A stretch of 64,000 nt of DNA from the NCBI GenBank assembly GCA_031317595.1, contig JANCMB010000001.1:496001-560000 (forward strand), written 5' to 3'. The DNA is from Glutamicibacter sp. PS. Its GTDB lineage: Bacteria > Actinomycetota > Actinomycetes > Actinomycetales > Micrococcaceae. The first letter of the stretch is position 1. Every line of letters begins with the position of its first letter. Both the position numbers and the translations under genes were made by a program. Below the pieces are notes generated by a model that did no database searches, was not told where the DNA came from, and saw only the letters and a list, made by a program, of their open reading frames with translations. Below, one piece after another: positions 44,756-53,553 of the stretch.

Positions 44756-45234
44756 AGAACTTCAAGGCTAGTTACTTGCCAGCGTCCGTGCCAGCGCTCC
44801 ACCCGGAGCGCTACGGCACGGACGCGGTCTTTAAAGGCCAGAATACTCGTGCATTCAAAAGCGTCGGCCGAGTTGCGCGAGAGGTGTACCGAGCGTATTG
44901 CGCAGTGGCAAAAGTCCGCCGCGCCCGCATGATCTGCACATTGCAGAATTCGTTGGTGGCGTAGTTTTTCCACACAGGTGGGTTCCACGGCGAAGGCCAA
45001 CTGTTGCAGAGATCGATAGCCAGCGAGGATTTCGAAGACGGCACGCGAAATGGCGTGGACCAGTTTGACCACCCGAATGTGGTCGGATTCGAGCGTATCG
45101 GGACGTCGAAAAATGTGGTCGAGTGAGCGGACCAGATGTGTCGGCGATTCTCCGGCGACGGGCGCAGCATGTTCATCGGCTATCAGTGTCGAGGATGCCT
45201 CTGGCACGGTAGGCGCTTCGCTAGTGATGGTCAT
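44752..45234 (-). CDS. Rv3235-family protein
   Basis: A 160-residue protein of the small actinobacterial Rv3235 family, found next to secA. Its core is [20 protein letters not shown], then LHRQRILQC-like [12 protein letters not shown] and the C-terminal [18 protein letters not shown]. No enzyme motif or signal is visible and the function is unknown. The ATG at 45234 ([10 protein letters not shown]) is preferred over a long upstream extension. It overlaps the LysM gene by 14 nt on the same strand. Confidence 0.75.
   Translation of the reverse strand: MTITSEAPTVPEASSTLIADEHAAPVAGESPTHLVRSLDHIFRRPDTLESDHIRVVKLVHAISRAVFEILAGYRSLQQLAFAVEPTCVEKLRHQRILQCADHAGAADFCHCAIRSVHLSRNSADAFECTSILAFKDRVRAVALRVERWHGRWQVTSLEVL
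44782..44825. repeat. Long hairpin inside the end of the Rv3235-family gene, next to secA
   Basis: GCGTCCGTGCC then AGCGCTCC (44782-44800) pair with 44805-44825 over 19 bp with a 2-nt bulge and a 4-nt loop. It lies 27 nt past the secA stop, inside the neighbour's coding region. Confidence 0.85.
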
Positions 45235-45979
45235 GGCCTGACTCCTTGATCGTAGGTGGGGTGGGGAGTTGGAGCGTGGTGCCGATGCGCAGTACATCGG
45301 GATCGGCGCCAATGCGGTCTCGATTGGTGCGATAAATCTGTGGCCAGTACGCGGCAATATCTGCGACCGTGGCCTGCGCGCCAAGGTGCTTAGCGGCAAT
45401 GCTCCACAGCGAGTCGCCGGCAACAACGACCGTTTCTGGGGGTTCCGCTGACCGCTTCTTCGCTTGTGGAGCCTCCGAAATCAGCCGGCTAATGGGCACC
45501 GACACTCGGTGAGGAAGCCATTGCGGACTCGGAGCCTCAAGTGTCTCGTTCGGCGCCGCGAGTCTGTCGATTCCACGACTGGTTGTGTTCTCGCCCGAAA
45601 CTAGGGTCACTTCGCTCTGCGGGGACAGGCCCCACGCGCCGGGTTGGCTAGCCGGTAGGGCGGTGAGCAAGAGTGATCCAGTAAGGGCCGAACCGAGTAG
45701 GGTACGCACGGTGCGAGGCGCGATGCTGTAGCAAAGCCGTAGTCCGAGAGTGTGTCCGCGACGCGCCGCCAGCAGGGCCAGGCGCACAGTAAGAATCACG
45801 GCCCCATACAGCCCTACCAACATGAGCATGGCCGCAATCGCCAGACGTTGTACATCATTGGCGAGCGGGGACAGGTCCACCAGGAGCAGGTCTCGGTGAC
45901 GTAGGCACTGCCGCAGGGTGAGCACGGCTATGAAAGCGATGCCGACGCCGAGCGCCAATTTTGCTAACTTGACTACCAT
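45221..45979 (-). CDS. Membrane protein with C-terminal LysM domain
   Basis: A 252-residue protein with two or three membrane helices (~8-22 AKLALGVGIAFIAVLTL; ~48-72 LAIAAMLMLVGLYGAVILTV; ~95-115) and an external part ending in a LysM peptidoglycan-binding domain (~180-245: VVVAGDSLWSIAAKHLGAQ, YWPQIYRTNRDRIG and VLRIGTTLQLP). It probably tethers the membrane to the cell wall. It is the first gene of a minus-strand pair with the Rv3235-family gene. An inverted repeat (ACTTTCAT/ATGAAAGT, 45992-46020) lies just before it. Confidence 0.8.
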   Translation of the reverse strand: MVVKLAKLALGVGIAFIAVLTLRQCLRHRDLLLVDLSPLANDVQRLAIAAMLMLVGLYGAVILTVRLALLAARRGHTLGLRLCYSIAPRTVRTLLGSALTGSLLLTALPASQPGAWGLSPQSEVTLVSGENTTSRGIDRLAAPNETLEAPSPQWLPHRVSVPISRLISEAPQAKKRSAEPPETVVVAGDSLWSIAAKHLGAQATVADIAAYWPQIYRTNRDRIGADPDVLRIGTTLQLPTPPTIKESGHDHH

Positions 45980-45991
45980 TACTACTCATCT

Positions 45992-46020
45992 ACTTTCATT
46001 TGATCCTCTTTGATGAAAGT
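45992..46020. repeat. Inverted repeat in the divergent LysM/unknown-gene promoter region
   Basis: ACTTTCAT (45992-45999) and ATGAAAGT (46013-46020) are complementary, 13 nt apart, with TTGATC direct repeats inside and beside them. It is a candidate operator for the minus-strand LysM gene. Confidence 0.45.
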
Positions 46021-46096
46021 TGATCATCATTGTGTCACTTAAGTTCGTTAGTGTGAACCTCTTGGGGATTATTTCTTGAACTCGTACAGTGAGCAC

Positions 46097-46645
46097 ATGC
46101 GTTGGGAGAAATTGTTCGAAGACCTCGAGACTCAGTTCGAAGCTCAACTAGCCGAGGATGCCCGCCAAGAGGTCGCCGAGGGGCTACGTGTGGAGAAGGC
46201 GCGTCAGACGTTGACCGAGCGGCTTCTCTGGGCGGTAGGGCAGCAAGTTGTCCTCGAGTTGCCAACAGTCGGGGATTGCCGCGGCCGACTCCTTACGGTG
46301 GGTGATGGCTACTTGAGTCTCGACTGCGTGGGAAAGCTCTACGTCGTAACCTTTGCGGCGTTGCGCTTTATCCGCACCAGCTCGCGGAAGCTTCGCCGGG
46401 GTGAGGCCTCGCGAGTTTCGCTCAACGCCGTCTTGCGGGCCGCACTTCGCGACCGCTCGCATGTGCAACTGCACGCCTGCGATGGCACACACCTTGGAAG
46501 CGGGCGCCTGATACAAGTTGGCGCAGACTTTGTGGAACTTCATGCGCACCCGCTCGGAGAATTTCCCCGTTCGGATCGTCCCGACCATCAGTATTTGCTG
46601 CCGACGGCGAATCTTGGTTGGGTCGTGGCCACAGACTGGGATTAA
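46097..46645 (+). CDS. Conserved actinobacterial protein of unknown function
   Basis: A 182-residue protein starting MRWEKLFEDLETQFEAQLAE, an acidic coiled start, followed by a Glu/Arg-rich region and a beta-rich core (QVVLELPTVGDCRGRLLTVG, LQLHACDGTHLGSGRL-like HVQLHACDGTHLGSGR). Similar proteins are often labelled 'Fis-family regulator' in databases, but no DNA-binding helix is evident here. The ATG at 46097 is chosen; a TTG 21 nt upstream is weaker. It lies 95 nt before the SAF gene. Confidence 0.7.
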   Translation: MRWEKLFEDLETQFEAQLAEDARQEVAEGLRVEKARQTLTERLLWAVGQQVVLELPTVGDCRGRLLTVGDGYLSLDCVGKLYVVTFAALRFIRTSSRKLRRGEASRVSLNAVLRAALRDRSHVQLHACDGTHLGSGRLIQVGADFVELHAHPLGEFPRSDRPDHQYLLPTANLGWVVATDWD

Positions 46646-46680
46646 TCAACAACCCGAAAGTGGATCTTCACAGCTCACGC

Positions 46681-46708
46681 TTGGTGTCGTAGGCTCACGA
46701 ACTATAAC
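46681..46708 (+). promoter_or_regulatory. Probable promoter of the SAF/CpaE-like pair
   Basis: TTGGTG (46681-46686), 16-nt spacer, TATAAC (46703-46708), then a ~32-nt leader with AGGAGG before the ATG. Confidence 0.55.
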
Positions 46709-46740
46709 TGAAACTGACGTTCACGCTTCAGGAGGCCACC

Positions 46741-47406
46741 ATGGGCAGCGAGCAACCCGGTGATGGACTTTCGTCACGTACCGCGGTGCGGCATAAACGG
46801 CCCACATGGAAAGACCCTCGCTTGGCCCTCGGCATCGTCCTTGTCGTGGCGTCAACCGCCGGCACCGTGGTTTTGATCGAGGAACTCAACAGCACTACCG
46901 GCGTCTACGTCAGTACGCGAAATATCACCTTGGGCGAGGAGCTCAGCACCGACAATCTTCGAACGGAAGAAGTCCGCCTAGGAGAGCTGACGCAGAACTA
47001 CTTGCCCGCCGATCCGAAACTGCTCGAAGGCGTACGGTCCAATGGATTTATCGCCGCAGGACAACTGATCCCACGCAATGCGGTGGCACGCAGCGAACTG
47101 GGCTCGCGGCGTCCGATCAATGTAGACCAGCCTCTCGACCTGAGCCCGGCCATTACCGCGGGAAGCTTCGTTGATGTGTGGATCGCGGAGAAGGCCGAGC
47201 GTGGTCAAGGGTTTAACTCACCCACCCGCCTAGCTGAAATGGTCGAGGTGTCCCGACGGTCTGCCCGCGACGGCGGGCTCGTTGGACAGGGAGGTACGAA
47301 TCTCGAGCTGCTCGTGGAACCGGACTATCTCGACGCTCTACTGCAGGCGCTGGCAAACGAATCACGAATTATCGTGGTTTATAACCCGCTAGGGGAACGT
47401 TCATGA
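46741..47406 (+). CDS. SAF-domain protein (CpaB/RcpC-like)
   Basis: A 221-residue protein with one membrane helix (~30-47, LALGIVLVVASTAGTVVLI) and an external SAF domain (~52-110, VYVSTRNITLGEELSTDN, VRSNGFIAAGQLIPRN), then a CpaB-like remainder. In pilus systems this protein supports the secretin; none is present here. It overlaps the next gene by 4 nt. Confidence 0.75.
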   Translation: MGSEQPGDGLSSRTAVRHKRPTWKDPRLALGIVLVVASTAGTVVLIEELNSTTGVYVSTRNITLGEELSTDNLRTEEVRLGELTQNYLPADPKLLEGVRSNGFIAAGQLIPRNAVARSELGSRRPINVDQPLDLSPAITAGSFVDVWIAEKAERGQGFNSPTRLAEMVEVSRRSARDGGLVGQGGTNLELLVEPDYLDALLQALANESRIIVVYNPLGERS

Positions 47407-48632
47407 GTATCCCGGTAGTCGTGCTTGGTGGGGACGAGCTGCTAATTCGGCGTATCGAGGGTCACCGCGGAGAGCTGGTTGTCACGCGCGTCTGCGAAGA
47501 GATGAGCGAAGCCGTGGCCCTTTGCGCGGCGGGCGGTGCCAGCGTCCTTCTCGTAGCCCAGACGAGCCTGATGCCATCGCCTGAGCAAATCGATTTGGTC
47601 GTCGCCCAGCGTGTCATCTTGGCAGTCCTTGTCGAGGACGATGACGAGCGTGCGCTGGCCGAGGACATCGTCCGATTTTCACCCGATGCCGCCGCTGAAG
47701 TGTTGGAAGCGGGAATCACCGATGCCCTGGAGAAGTTGGACTTCCCTGATGTGCCAGATGTGGGAGCAGGGCAGACCGGGGAGAACGGTCGCGTAGTTTG
47801 CTTCTGGGGAGCGCCCGGCGCACCCGGGCGCAGCACCGTTTCGTTGAACTATGCGGCGGAGGCGGCCAACGCGGGGGAGTCGGTTGTGCTCATTGACGCC
47901 GATACCTATGCTGCCTCGATTGCGTCTCTGCTGGGGCTCATGGAGGAATCCGCTGCCGTGGTGCAACTGTGCCGAGCCGTAGACGGTGTGGGCGCCGACG
48001 CTCTGCGCATGGAAGCGCAGTGCCTCAATGTTCGTGTGGGTGATGCCAATATGAGCGTCGCAACCGGCATTCCCCGGGCAAGCCGCTGGCCCGAGGTTCG
48101 CCCAAGCGCCTTGCGCAAGGCGGTGACCTTGTTGCGGCAACGATTCGACCGAGTCGTGGTCGATCTCTCATCCTGTATTGAGACCGATGAGCAACTGAGT
48201 TTCGACACGCACGCTCCGCAACGAAATGGTGTCCCGCTGGAGCTCATGCGGATCGCCGACGAGGTCGTTATGGTTGTCGCGGCGGACAGTATTGGCGTGC
48301 CTCGGGCCATCCGCGCACTCGATGAACTCGACGAGCAAGTCCCCGGGGCACCGGTGAAGATCTTGTTCAATAAGGTCAGTGCCGCCGGGGTGGGTGCGAG
48401 TCCGCAACGAAGGCTTGCGGAGGCTTGGCAACGCTTTGGTCCGATGCACCCGGTGATTGGCTATTTGCCCAATGACGCTACCGTTTGCGATGCGGCAGTG
48501 TTGGCTGGGAGCCCGCTGTTGGAGATCTCTCCACGGTGTTCGTTGCGCCGCGAAATTCGAGCGATTCTTGGCCATTCTGGGGGAAAATCCAGGCATGGCC
48601 GAGGTCGATTGTTGCTCGGCGCACGTAAGTGA
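47403..48632 (+). CDS. CpaE-like MinD/ParA-family ATPase
   Basis: A 409-residue protein: a receiver-like N-terminal domain (~1-120) with MSIPVVVLGGDELLIRR, followed by a MinD/ParA ATPase domain (~130-400). The nucleotide-binding loop reads WGAPGAPGRSTVSLNYA with an Arg where other P-loops have Lys, and VVLIDADTYAASIAS and VVDLSS supply the switch regions. CpaE/TadZ proteins place pilus machinery at the cell pole. No tadA/B/C genes follow; the next gene is glutamate dehydrogenase. Confidence 0.75.
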   Translation: MSIPVVVLGGDELLIRRIEGHRGELVVTRVCEEMSEAVALCAAGGASVLLVAQTSLMPSPEQIDLVVAQRVILAVLVEDDDERALAEDIVRFSPDAAAEVLEAGITDALEKLDFPDVPDVGAGQTGENGRVVCFWGAPGAPGRSTVSLNYAAEAANAGESVVLIDADTYAASIASLLGLMEESAAVVQLCRAVDGVGADALRMEAQCLNVRVGDANMSVATGIPRASRWPEVRPSALRKAVTLLRQRFDRVVVDLSSCIETDEQLSFDTHAPQRNGVPLELMRIADEVVMVVAADSIGVPRAIRALDELDEQVPGAPVKILFNKVSAAGVGASPQRRLAEAWQRFGPMHPVIGYLPNDATVCDAAVLAGSPLLEISPRCSLRREIRAILGHSGGKSRHGRGRLLLGARK

Positions 48633-48720
48633 ACTATCGACGGTCAAACGCGATAGGGTTGTGCTACCGGACATCCGCAAAGATGCGGATACGTTGAACT
48701 TCATTCTTGGAGGCGTTCAG

Positions 48721-51700
48721 TTGAACTCGTCGGAATCCAGCATGTCTGAATCATTCATGGATGCGACTCTCACCCCACAACTGGTGAGCGAGTACTATGG
48801 CCAAATCGCGCGAGAGGACGTTGCGGCCTATTCGCCCGACGAACTCGAATCTCGGGTGGCGGCTCACCTAGAGGTTGGATTTAGCCGTGAGCCAGAAACC
48901 GCGAATGTCGCGGTTACCCGGAACGACGGGTTGTCGGTGGTGCATATTGTCACCGACGATATGCCCTTCCTGGTTGACTCGGTTACCAGCGAACTGGTGC
49001 GTCTCGAAGCGCCAATCCAGCTCGTGGTACACCCAACCTTCGTGGTCTCACGTGATCTGGAACAGGGCGAAATCAAGTCGCTGAAAAGCACTGGTACCCA
49101 ACTGATCGCTAGCGGCGACACCGCCGCGCACTCTGATCTCAGCGGACTACTGAATCCCAACTCGAACACCAAGGTGGAGTCCTGGATTTCGGTGGAACTG
49201 GCCACGGAGATCAGCGATGACATGGCCAAGACCATCGTTGAGGGGCTGCAAAGGGTTCTTGCAGACGTACGCGTCTCGGTCGAAGACTGGCCGGCCATGC
49301 TCGATCGCGCCCACGAGGTTGCCGCGTCCCTCGAGCAGACCGTTGGCAGCGAAGATATCCCGGATATTGACCAAGCCGTTGAGCTGCTGAACTGGATGAC
49401 CGACGGACGATTCACGTTCCTCGGTTACCGCGAATATGATCTGGTCACCGAGCACGGCGAGGACGTGCTGCGCGCCCGCGAGGACAGCGGTCTGGGATTG
49501 ATGCGCGAATCCGGCGACCCCGGTGTGCTGCACCTGACCAAGCGCGGCCGAGCCACCGCTCGAGAGAAGCGCGCATTGGTGCTGACCAAGGCCAATACGC
49601 GTTCGACCGTGCACCGTGGGGTGTACTTAGACTACGTAGGCATCAAGAGCTTCGACGCCAATGGTGAAGTCAACGGTGAGCGTCGCTTCATCGGCCTGTT
49701 CTCTTCGACGGTGTACACCTCCAGCGTCAAGAGCATCCCGGTCGTGCGCGAAAAGGTTGAAGCGGTACTGCGCAATACAGGTTTCGCCTCGAACTCCCAC
49801 TCGGGTAAAGACATTGTCACCATTCTCGAGTCCTACCCGCGTGACGAACTGTTCCAGATTTCCGTTGAGGATCTGACCAACATCGCGCTGGGTATCCTGC
49901 GTCTTCAGGAGCGGCGTCGCACCTCGGTCTTTCTACGCACCGAGGACTATGGCCGATTCGTCACCGCAATGATCTTCATTCCGCGTGATCGTTTCTCCAC
50001 GGAGATCCGCTACCGCGTGGAAGAGGTCCTTGAAGAGAGCTTCAATCCTGAGTTCAAGGAGTACGAGCTTCAGCTGGGCACCGGCTCACTGGTACGCCTG
50101 TTCTACCGTCTACGCCTGCAAAAGCACGGTCAGGCCCCGGTGGTTGACCGACTGAGCCTCGAAGACAAGATCGCCAAGGCCGTACGCTCTTGGGGCGAAG
50201 CAATCACCGACACCGCACGCGAAAGCATGGAAACCACGACGGCACGTCGAGTCTCCAGCACATGGTCTGAGGCTTTCCCCGCCTCCTACAAGGTGCAGTT
50301 CGACATCCAGGACGCGCTGGAAGATATCGACCTGCTCAGCGAACTCGAGCAGCCAGAACGCAAGGGCCCGGTAGTCTCCTTCTACACTCCGTCCGCCGAT
50401 GAAGACTCGCTCGTCTCGGTGCGCATGAAGATCTTTGTCGACGAGCCGCTGCTGCTTTCACGCATCCTGCCGGTACTGCAGGATCTGGGGCTCGACGTTG
50501 TCGACGAGCGCCCCTACGAACTGAATCCGGCCGGCGTCGGACAGCGCTACATCTACGACATGGGCCTGAAGCTCGATGAGCGCATGGACTTCGCCTCGGT
50601 GCAGGAAAAGGTTGCTGCCGCCTACACCGCGGTCGTCAACCAGGACGCCGAGTCGGATAAGCTCAACGCACTGGTCCTGCGTGAAGGACTGTCATGGCAG
50701 GAAGTTGCCATGTTGCGCGCCTACACCCACTACCTGCTTCAGCTTGGCGTGCCGAACTCCACGGTGTTCATCGCCGACACGCTGGTCGCCAACGCCGCGG
50801 TCACCCACGGCATCGTGAACCTCTTCCACGCGACCTTCGACCCGGCACTGAGCCCGGAGGAGTCCGCAACTGCACGCGATCTCGCGCACGAGCAGATTCG
50901 TGAGGCCCTCGAGTCCGTGCCGACCCTCGATGCCGATACCTTGCTGCGTCGCATCGTGAAGGTTATCGAAGCAACGAAGCGAACCAACTACTACGCCGCC
51001 AAACAGGCCCTGGGCTTCAAGCTGGCTCCGCGCGAGATTGACTTCGCGCCGTTCCCACGCCCCATGCATGAACTGTGGGTGTACTCGCCACGCGTCGAAG
51101 GCGTGCACTTCCGTTTCGGCGCGGTCGCCCGTGGTGGCTTGCGCTGGTCGGACCGTCGAGAGGATTTCCGCACCGAAGTTCTGGGTCTGGTGAAGGCTCA
51201 GATGGTCAAGAACTCGGTGATTGTTCCTACCGGCGCCAAGGGCGGATTCTTTGCCAAGCAGCTGCCCAACCCGGCCGTTGATCGTGGTGCTTGGATGGAA
51301 GAAGGCAAGGGCGCATACCGCGTCTTCATCCGCACCCTGCTGGATCTGACCGACAATGTCATCACCGATGAGTCCGGCGAACGCACCGTTCCGCCGGTGG
51401 ATGTGGTGCGCCGTGACGGCGACGACTCCTACTTGGTGGTCGCAGCCGATAAGGGTACGGCGAGCTTCTCCGATATTGCCAACTCCATTTCGGAGGAGAA
51501 GCATCACTGGTTGGGCGACGCATTCGCCTCGGGCGGCTCGGTAGGTTACGACCACAAGGCCATGGGTATTACCGCCCGCGGCGCCTGGGAGTCCGTGAAG
51601 CGTCACTTCTTCGAACTTGGCCTCGACACCCAGCGTGAAGAATTCACCGCCGTGGGTATCGGTGACATGTCCGGCGACGTCTTCGGCAATGGCCTGCTGC

Positions 51701-53547
51701 GCACCAAGACCGTGAAGCTGGTCGCGGCATTCGACCACCGCGATATCTTCTTGGATCCGAATCCGGATCCCGAGGTTTCCTTTGCCGAACGTCAGCGGTT
51801 GTATGATCTGCCGCGCTCTTCCTGGGCTGACTACAACAAGGAACTCATCTCGGCCGGTGGCGGTGTCTACTCGCGTAGCCTGAAGTCCGTGCCGATTAGC
51901 GCCGAGGTGCGCGAAGCACTGGGCCTCGACGCCAATGTCGTGAAACTCAGCCCGAATGAGTTGCTCAAGGCAATTCTCGCGGCCGATGTTGACCTGCTTT
52001 ACAACGGCGGTATCGGCACTTACATCAAGTCCAGCGTCGAGACCCACTCGCAGGTCGGCGACCGAGCCAACGATGCCATCCGTGTGGATGGCAAGCAGGT
52101 CCGGGCCAAGGTCATCGGTGAAGGCGGTAACTTGGGTATGACCCAGCTCGGCCGTATCGAGGCCGCCCGCCACGGCGTGTTGCTCAACACCGACGCGATC
52201 GATAACTCCGCCGGTGTGGACACCTCGGACCGCGAAGTGAATATCAAGATCTTCGTGGACCGTCAGGTCAAGGCCGGTGCCATTGCCCCCGAGCATCGCG
52301 CCGAATTCCTCTTGAAGATGACCGATACCGTTGGCGATTTGGTGTTGCGCACCAACGCCGATCAGAACGTATTGCTCGTCAACGAGAAGCACGCGGCACT
52401 CACGTGGGCCCCGGCCTATGAGCGCTTGATGCAGTGGCTCGAGGAGCACGCTGATCTGAACCGTGAGCTGGAATTCCTGCCTACCGCCGAGCAGCTGGAG
52501 GAACGCCGCACCAACGGTGAGCCGATGACGGCACCGGAACTGTCGGTGCTGGCCGCCTACGCCAAGATCCAGTTGGCAGGAGCCCTCGCCGATTCGGATA
52601 TGTCCGATGATCCGTACTTCGCCGCCACCTTGCGCCGCTACTTCCCGCAGGAATTGGTCGAGCGTTTTGGCGACGATATCCAGTCGCATCCGTTGCGCCG
52701 GGAGATCATTGCCACCGTCGTCGCCAACGAAGTCGTGAACATCGGCGGCATCACCTACATTTTCCGTGCAATGGAAGAGACCGGCGCCAGCGAAGTGCAG
52801 ATCGCCAAGGTTTTCTGCGCCCTGCGCGAGATCTACGGATTCGACAAGCAGTTCGCCATGATCAACGAACAGCCGGCCGGCACCGATCTGGAGCACTGGG
52901 GTCAGCAGCATCACGACCTGCGCCGTCTGCTGGACCGTGCAACGCGCTGGTTCATTAACCACGTCGACGAGCAACTGCTGGTCGAGGAAGCCGTCAACCG
53001 CTTCGGGCCAACGGTGGCAAGCCTGCGTGGCCAGTTGCCGACCCTGTTGCGCGGCATCGACCAGGAGCGTTTCCAGCAGTGGCGGGCCGAGGCTCTGGAG
53101 AAGGGTGTCAGCGAGCAGCTGGCCGAAACCTGGGCTACCCAGTTCGAGTCCTACGCCTTGTTGGACATCGCCGGTTACGTGACACGTTCGGAACTCGATG
53201 CGCGTTTGGTCGCCGAGACCTACTACGCACTGTTCGCACGATTCGACGTCGACAACCTGCTGAACCGCATCACCTCGCTGCCACGTGCTGACCGCTGGCA
53301 AGCCCTGGCTCGTGGCGCGATGCGCGACGATCTATACACGACCATCATCGACATCACGGCCAACGTGTTGGAGATCGGTGCCGACGTGGCCGATATTGAC
53401 GAGCGTGTTGCACAGTGGGAGGAAGCGAACGCGACTAACCTTGAACGTGCGGAGAGCATGTTCGCCGAGGTGAACTCGCTGGCCCGCGACGATATGGCGT
53501 CGCTGTCAGTGGCTCTACGCCTGCTGCGTTCCGTCGTTCGAAGGTAA
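48721..53547 (+). CDS. gdh: NAD-specific glutamate dehydrogenase, large (GdhB/L_180) type
   Basis: A 1608-residue enzyme converting glutamate to 2-oxoglutarate and ammonium with NAD+, similar in length to Mtb Gdh (Rv2476c). The long N-terminal region contains ACT-like parts (DGLSVVHIVTDDMPFLVDS) and the catalytic core includes RWSDRREDFRTEVLGLVKAQ, IVPTGAKGGFF with the active-site Lys, KAMGITARGAWESVKRHFFE and GEGGNLGMTQLGRIEAAR. The TTG start is strongly supported by GGAGG 7 nt upstream; a longer in-frame start at 48457 overlaps the previous gene and is unlikely. It is followed after 6 nt by a sensor kinase. Confidence 0.93.
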   Translation: MNSSESSMSESFMDATLTPQLVSEYYGQIAREDVAAYSPDELESRVAAHLEVGFSREPETANVAVTRNDGLSVVHIVTDDMPFLVDSVTSELVRLEAPIQLVVHPTFVVSRDLEQGEIKSLKSTGTQLIASGDTAAHSDLSGLLNPNSNTKVESWISVELATEISDDMAKTIVEGLQRVLADVRVSVEDWPAMLDRAHEVAASLEQTVGSEDIPDIDQAVELLNWMTDGRFTFLGYREYDLVTEHGEDVLRAREDSGLGLMRESGDPGVLHLTKRGRATAREKRALVLTKANTRSTVHRGVYLDYVGIKSFDANGEVNGERRFIGLFSSTVYTSSVKSIPVVREKVEAVLRNTGFASNSHSGKDIVTILESYPRDELFQISVEDLTNIALGILRLQERRRTSVFLRTEDYGRFVTAMIFIPRDRFSTEIRYRVEEVLEESFNPEFKEYELQLGTGSLVRLFYRLRLQKHGQAPVVDRLSLEDKIAKAVRSWGEAITDTARESMETTTARRVSSTWSEAFPASYKVQFDIQDALEDIDLLSELEQPERKGPVVSFYTPSADEDSLVSVRMKIFVDEPLLLSRILPVLQDLGLDVVDERPYELNPAGVGQRYIYDMGLKLDERMDFASVQEKVAAAYTAVVNQDAESDKLNALVLREGLSWQEVAMLRAYTHYLLQLGVPNSTVFIADTLVANAAVTHGIVNLFHATFDPALSPEESATARDLAHEQIREALESVPTLDADTLLRRIVKVIEATKRTNYYAAKQALGFKLAPREIDFAPFPRPMHELWVYSPRVEGVHFRFGAVARGGLRWSDRREDFRTEVLGLVKAQMVKNSVIVPTGAKGGFFAKQLPNPAVDRGAWMEEGKGAYRVFIRTLLDLTDNVITDESGERTVPPVDVVRRDGDDSYLVVAADKGTASFSDIANSISEEKHHWLGDAFASGGSVGYDHKAMGITARGAWESVKRHFFELGLDTQREEFTAVGIGDMSGDVFGNGLLRTKTVKLVAAFDHRDIFLDPNPDPEVSFAERQRLYDLPRSSWADYNKELISAGGGVYSRSLKSVPISAEVREALGLDANVVKLSPNELLKAILAADVDLLYNGGIGTYIKSSVETHSQVGDRANDAIRVDGKQVRAKVIGEGGNLGMTQLGRIEAARHGVLLNTDAIDNSAGVDTSDREVNIKIFVDRQVKAGAIAPEHRAEFLLKMTDTVGDLVLRTNADQNVLLVNEKHAALTWAPAYERLMQWLEEHADLNRELEFLPTAEQLEERRTNGEPMTAPELSVLAAYAKIQLAGALADSDMSDDPYFAATLRRYFPQELVERFGDDIQSHPLRREIIATVVANEVVNIGGITYIFRAMEETGASEVQIAKVFCALREIYGFDKQFAMINEQPAGTDLEHWGQQHHDLRRLLDRATRWFINHVDEQLLVEEAVNRFGPTVASLRGQLPTLLRGIDQERFQQWRAEALEKGVSEQLAETWATQFESYALLDIAGYVTRSELDARLVAETYYALFARFDVDNLLNRITSLPRADRWQALARGAMRDDLYTTIIDITANVLEIGADVADIDERVAQWEEANATNLERAESMFAEVNSLARDDMASLSVALRLLRSVVRR

Positions 53548-53553
53548 GTATCT

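Noticed and set aside
48457-48720. N-terminal extension of glutamate dehydrogenase by 88 codons
   Set aside because: It overlaps the end of the CpaE-like gene by 176 nt, and a strong GGAGG lies 7 nt before the TTG at 48721.
50692-53301. An 869-codon open frame antisense to gdh
   Set aside because: It mirrors the biased codon use of the real gene, has no ribosome site and no domain; gdh on the plus strand is unambiguous.
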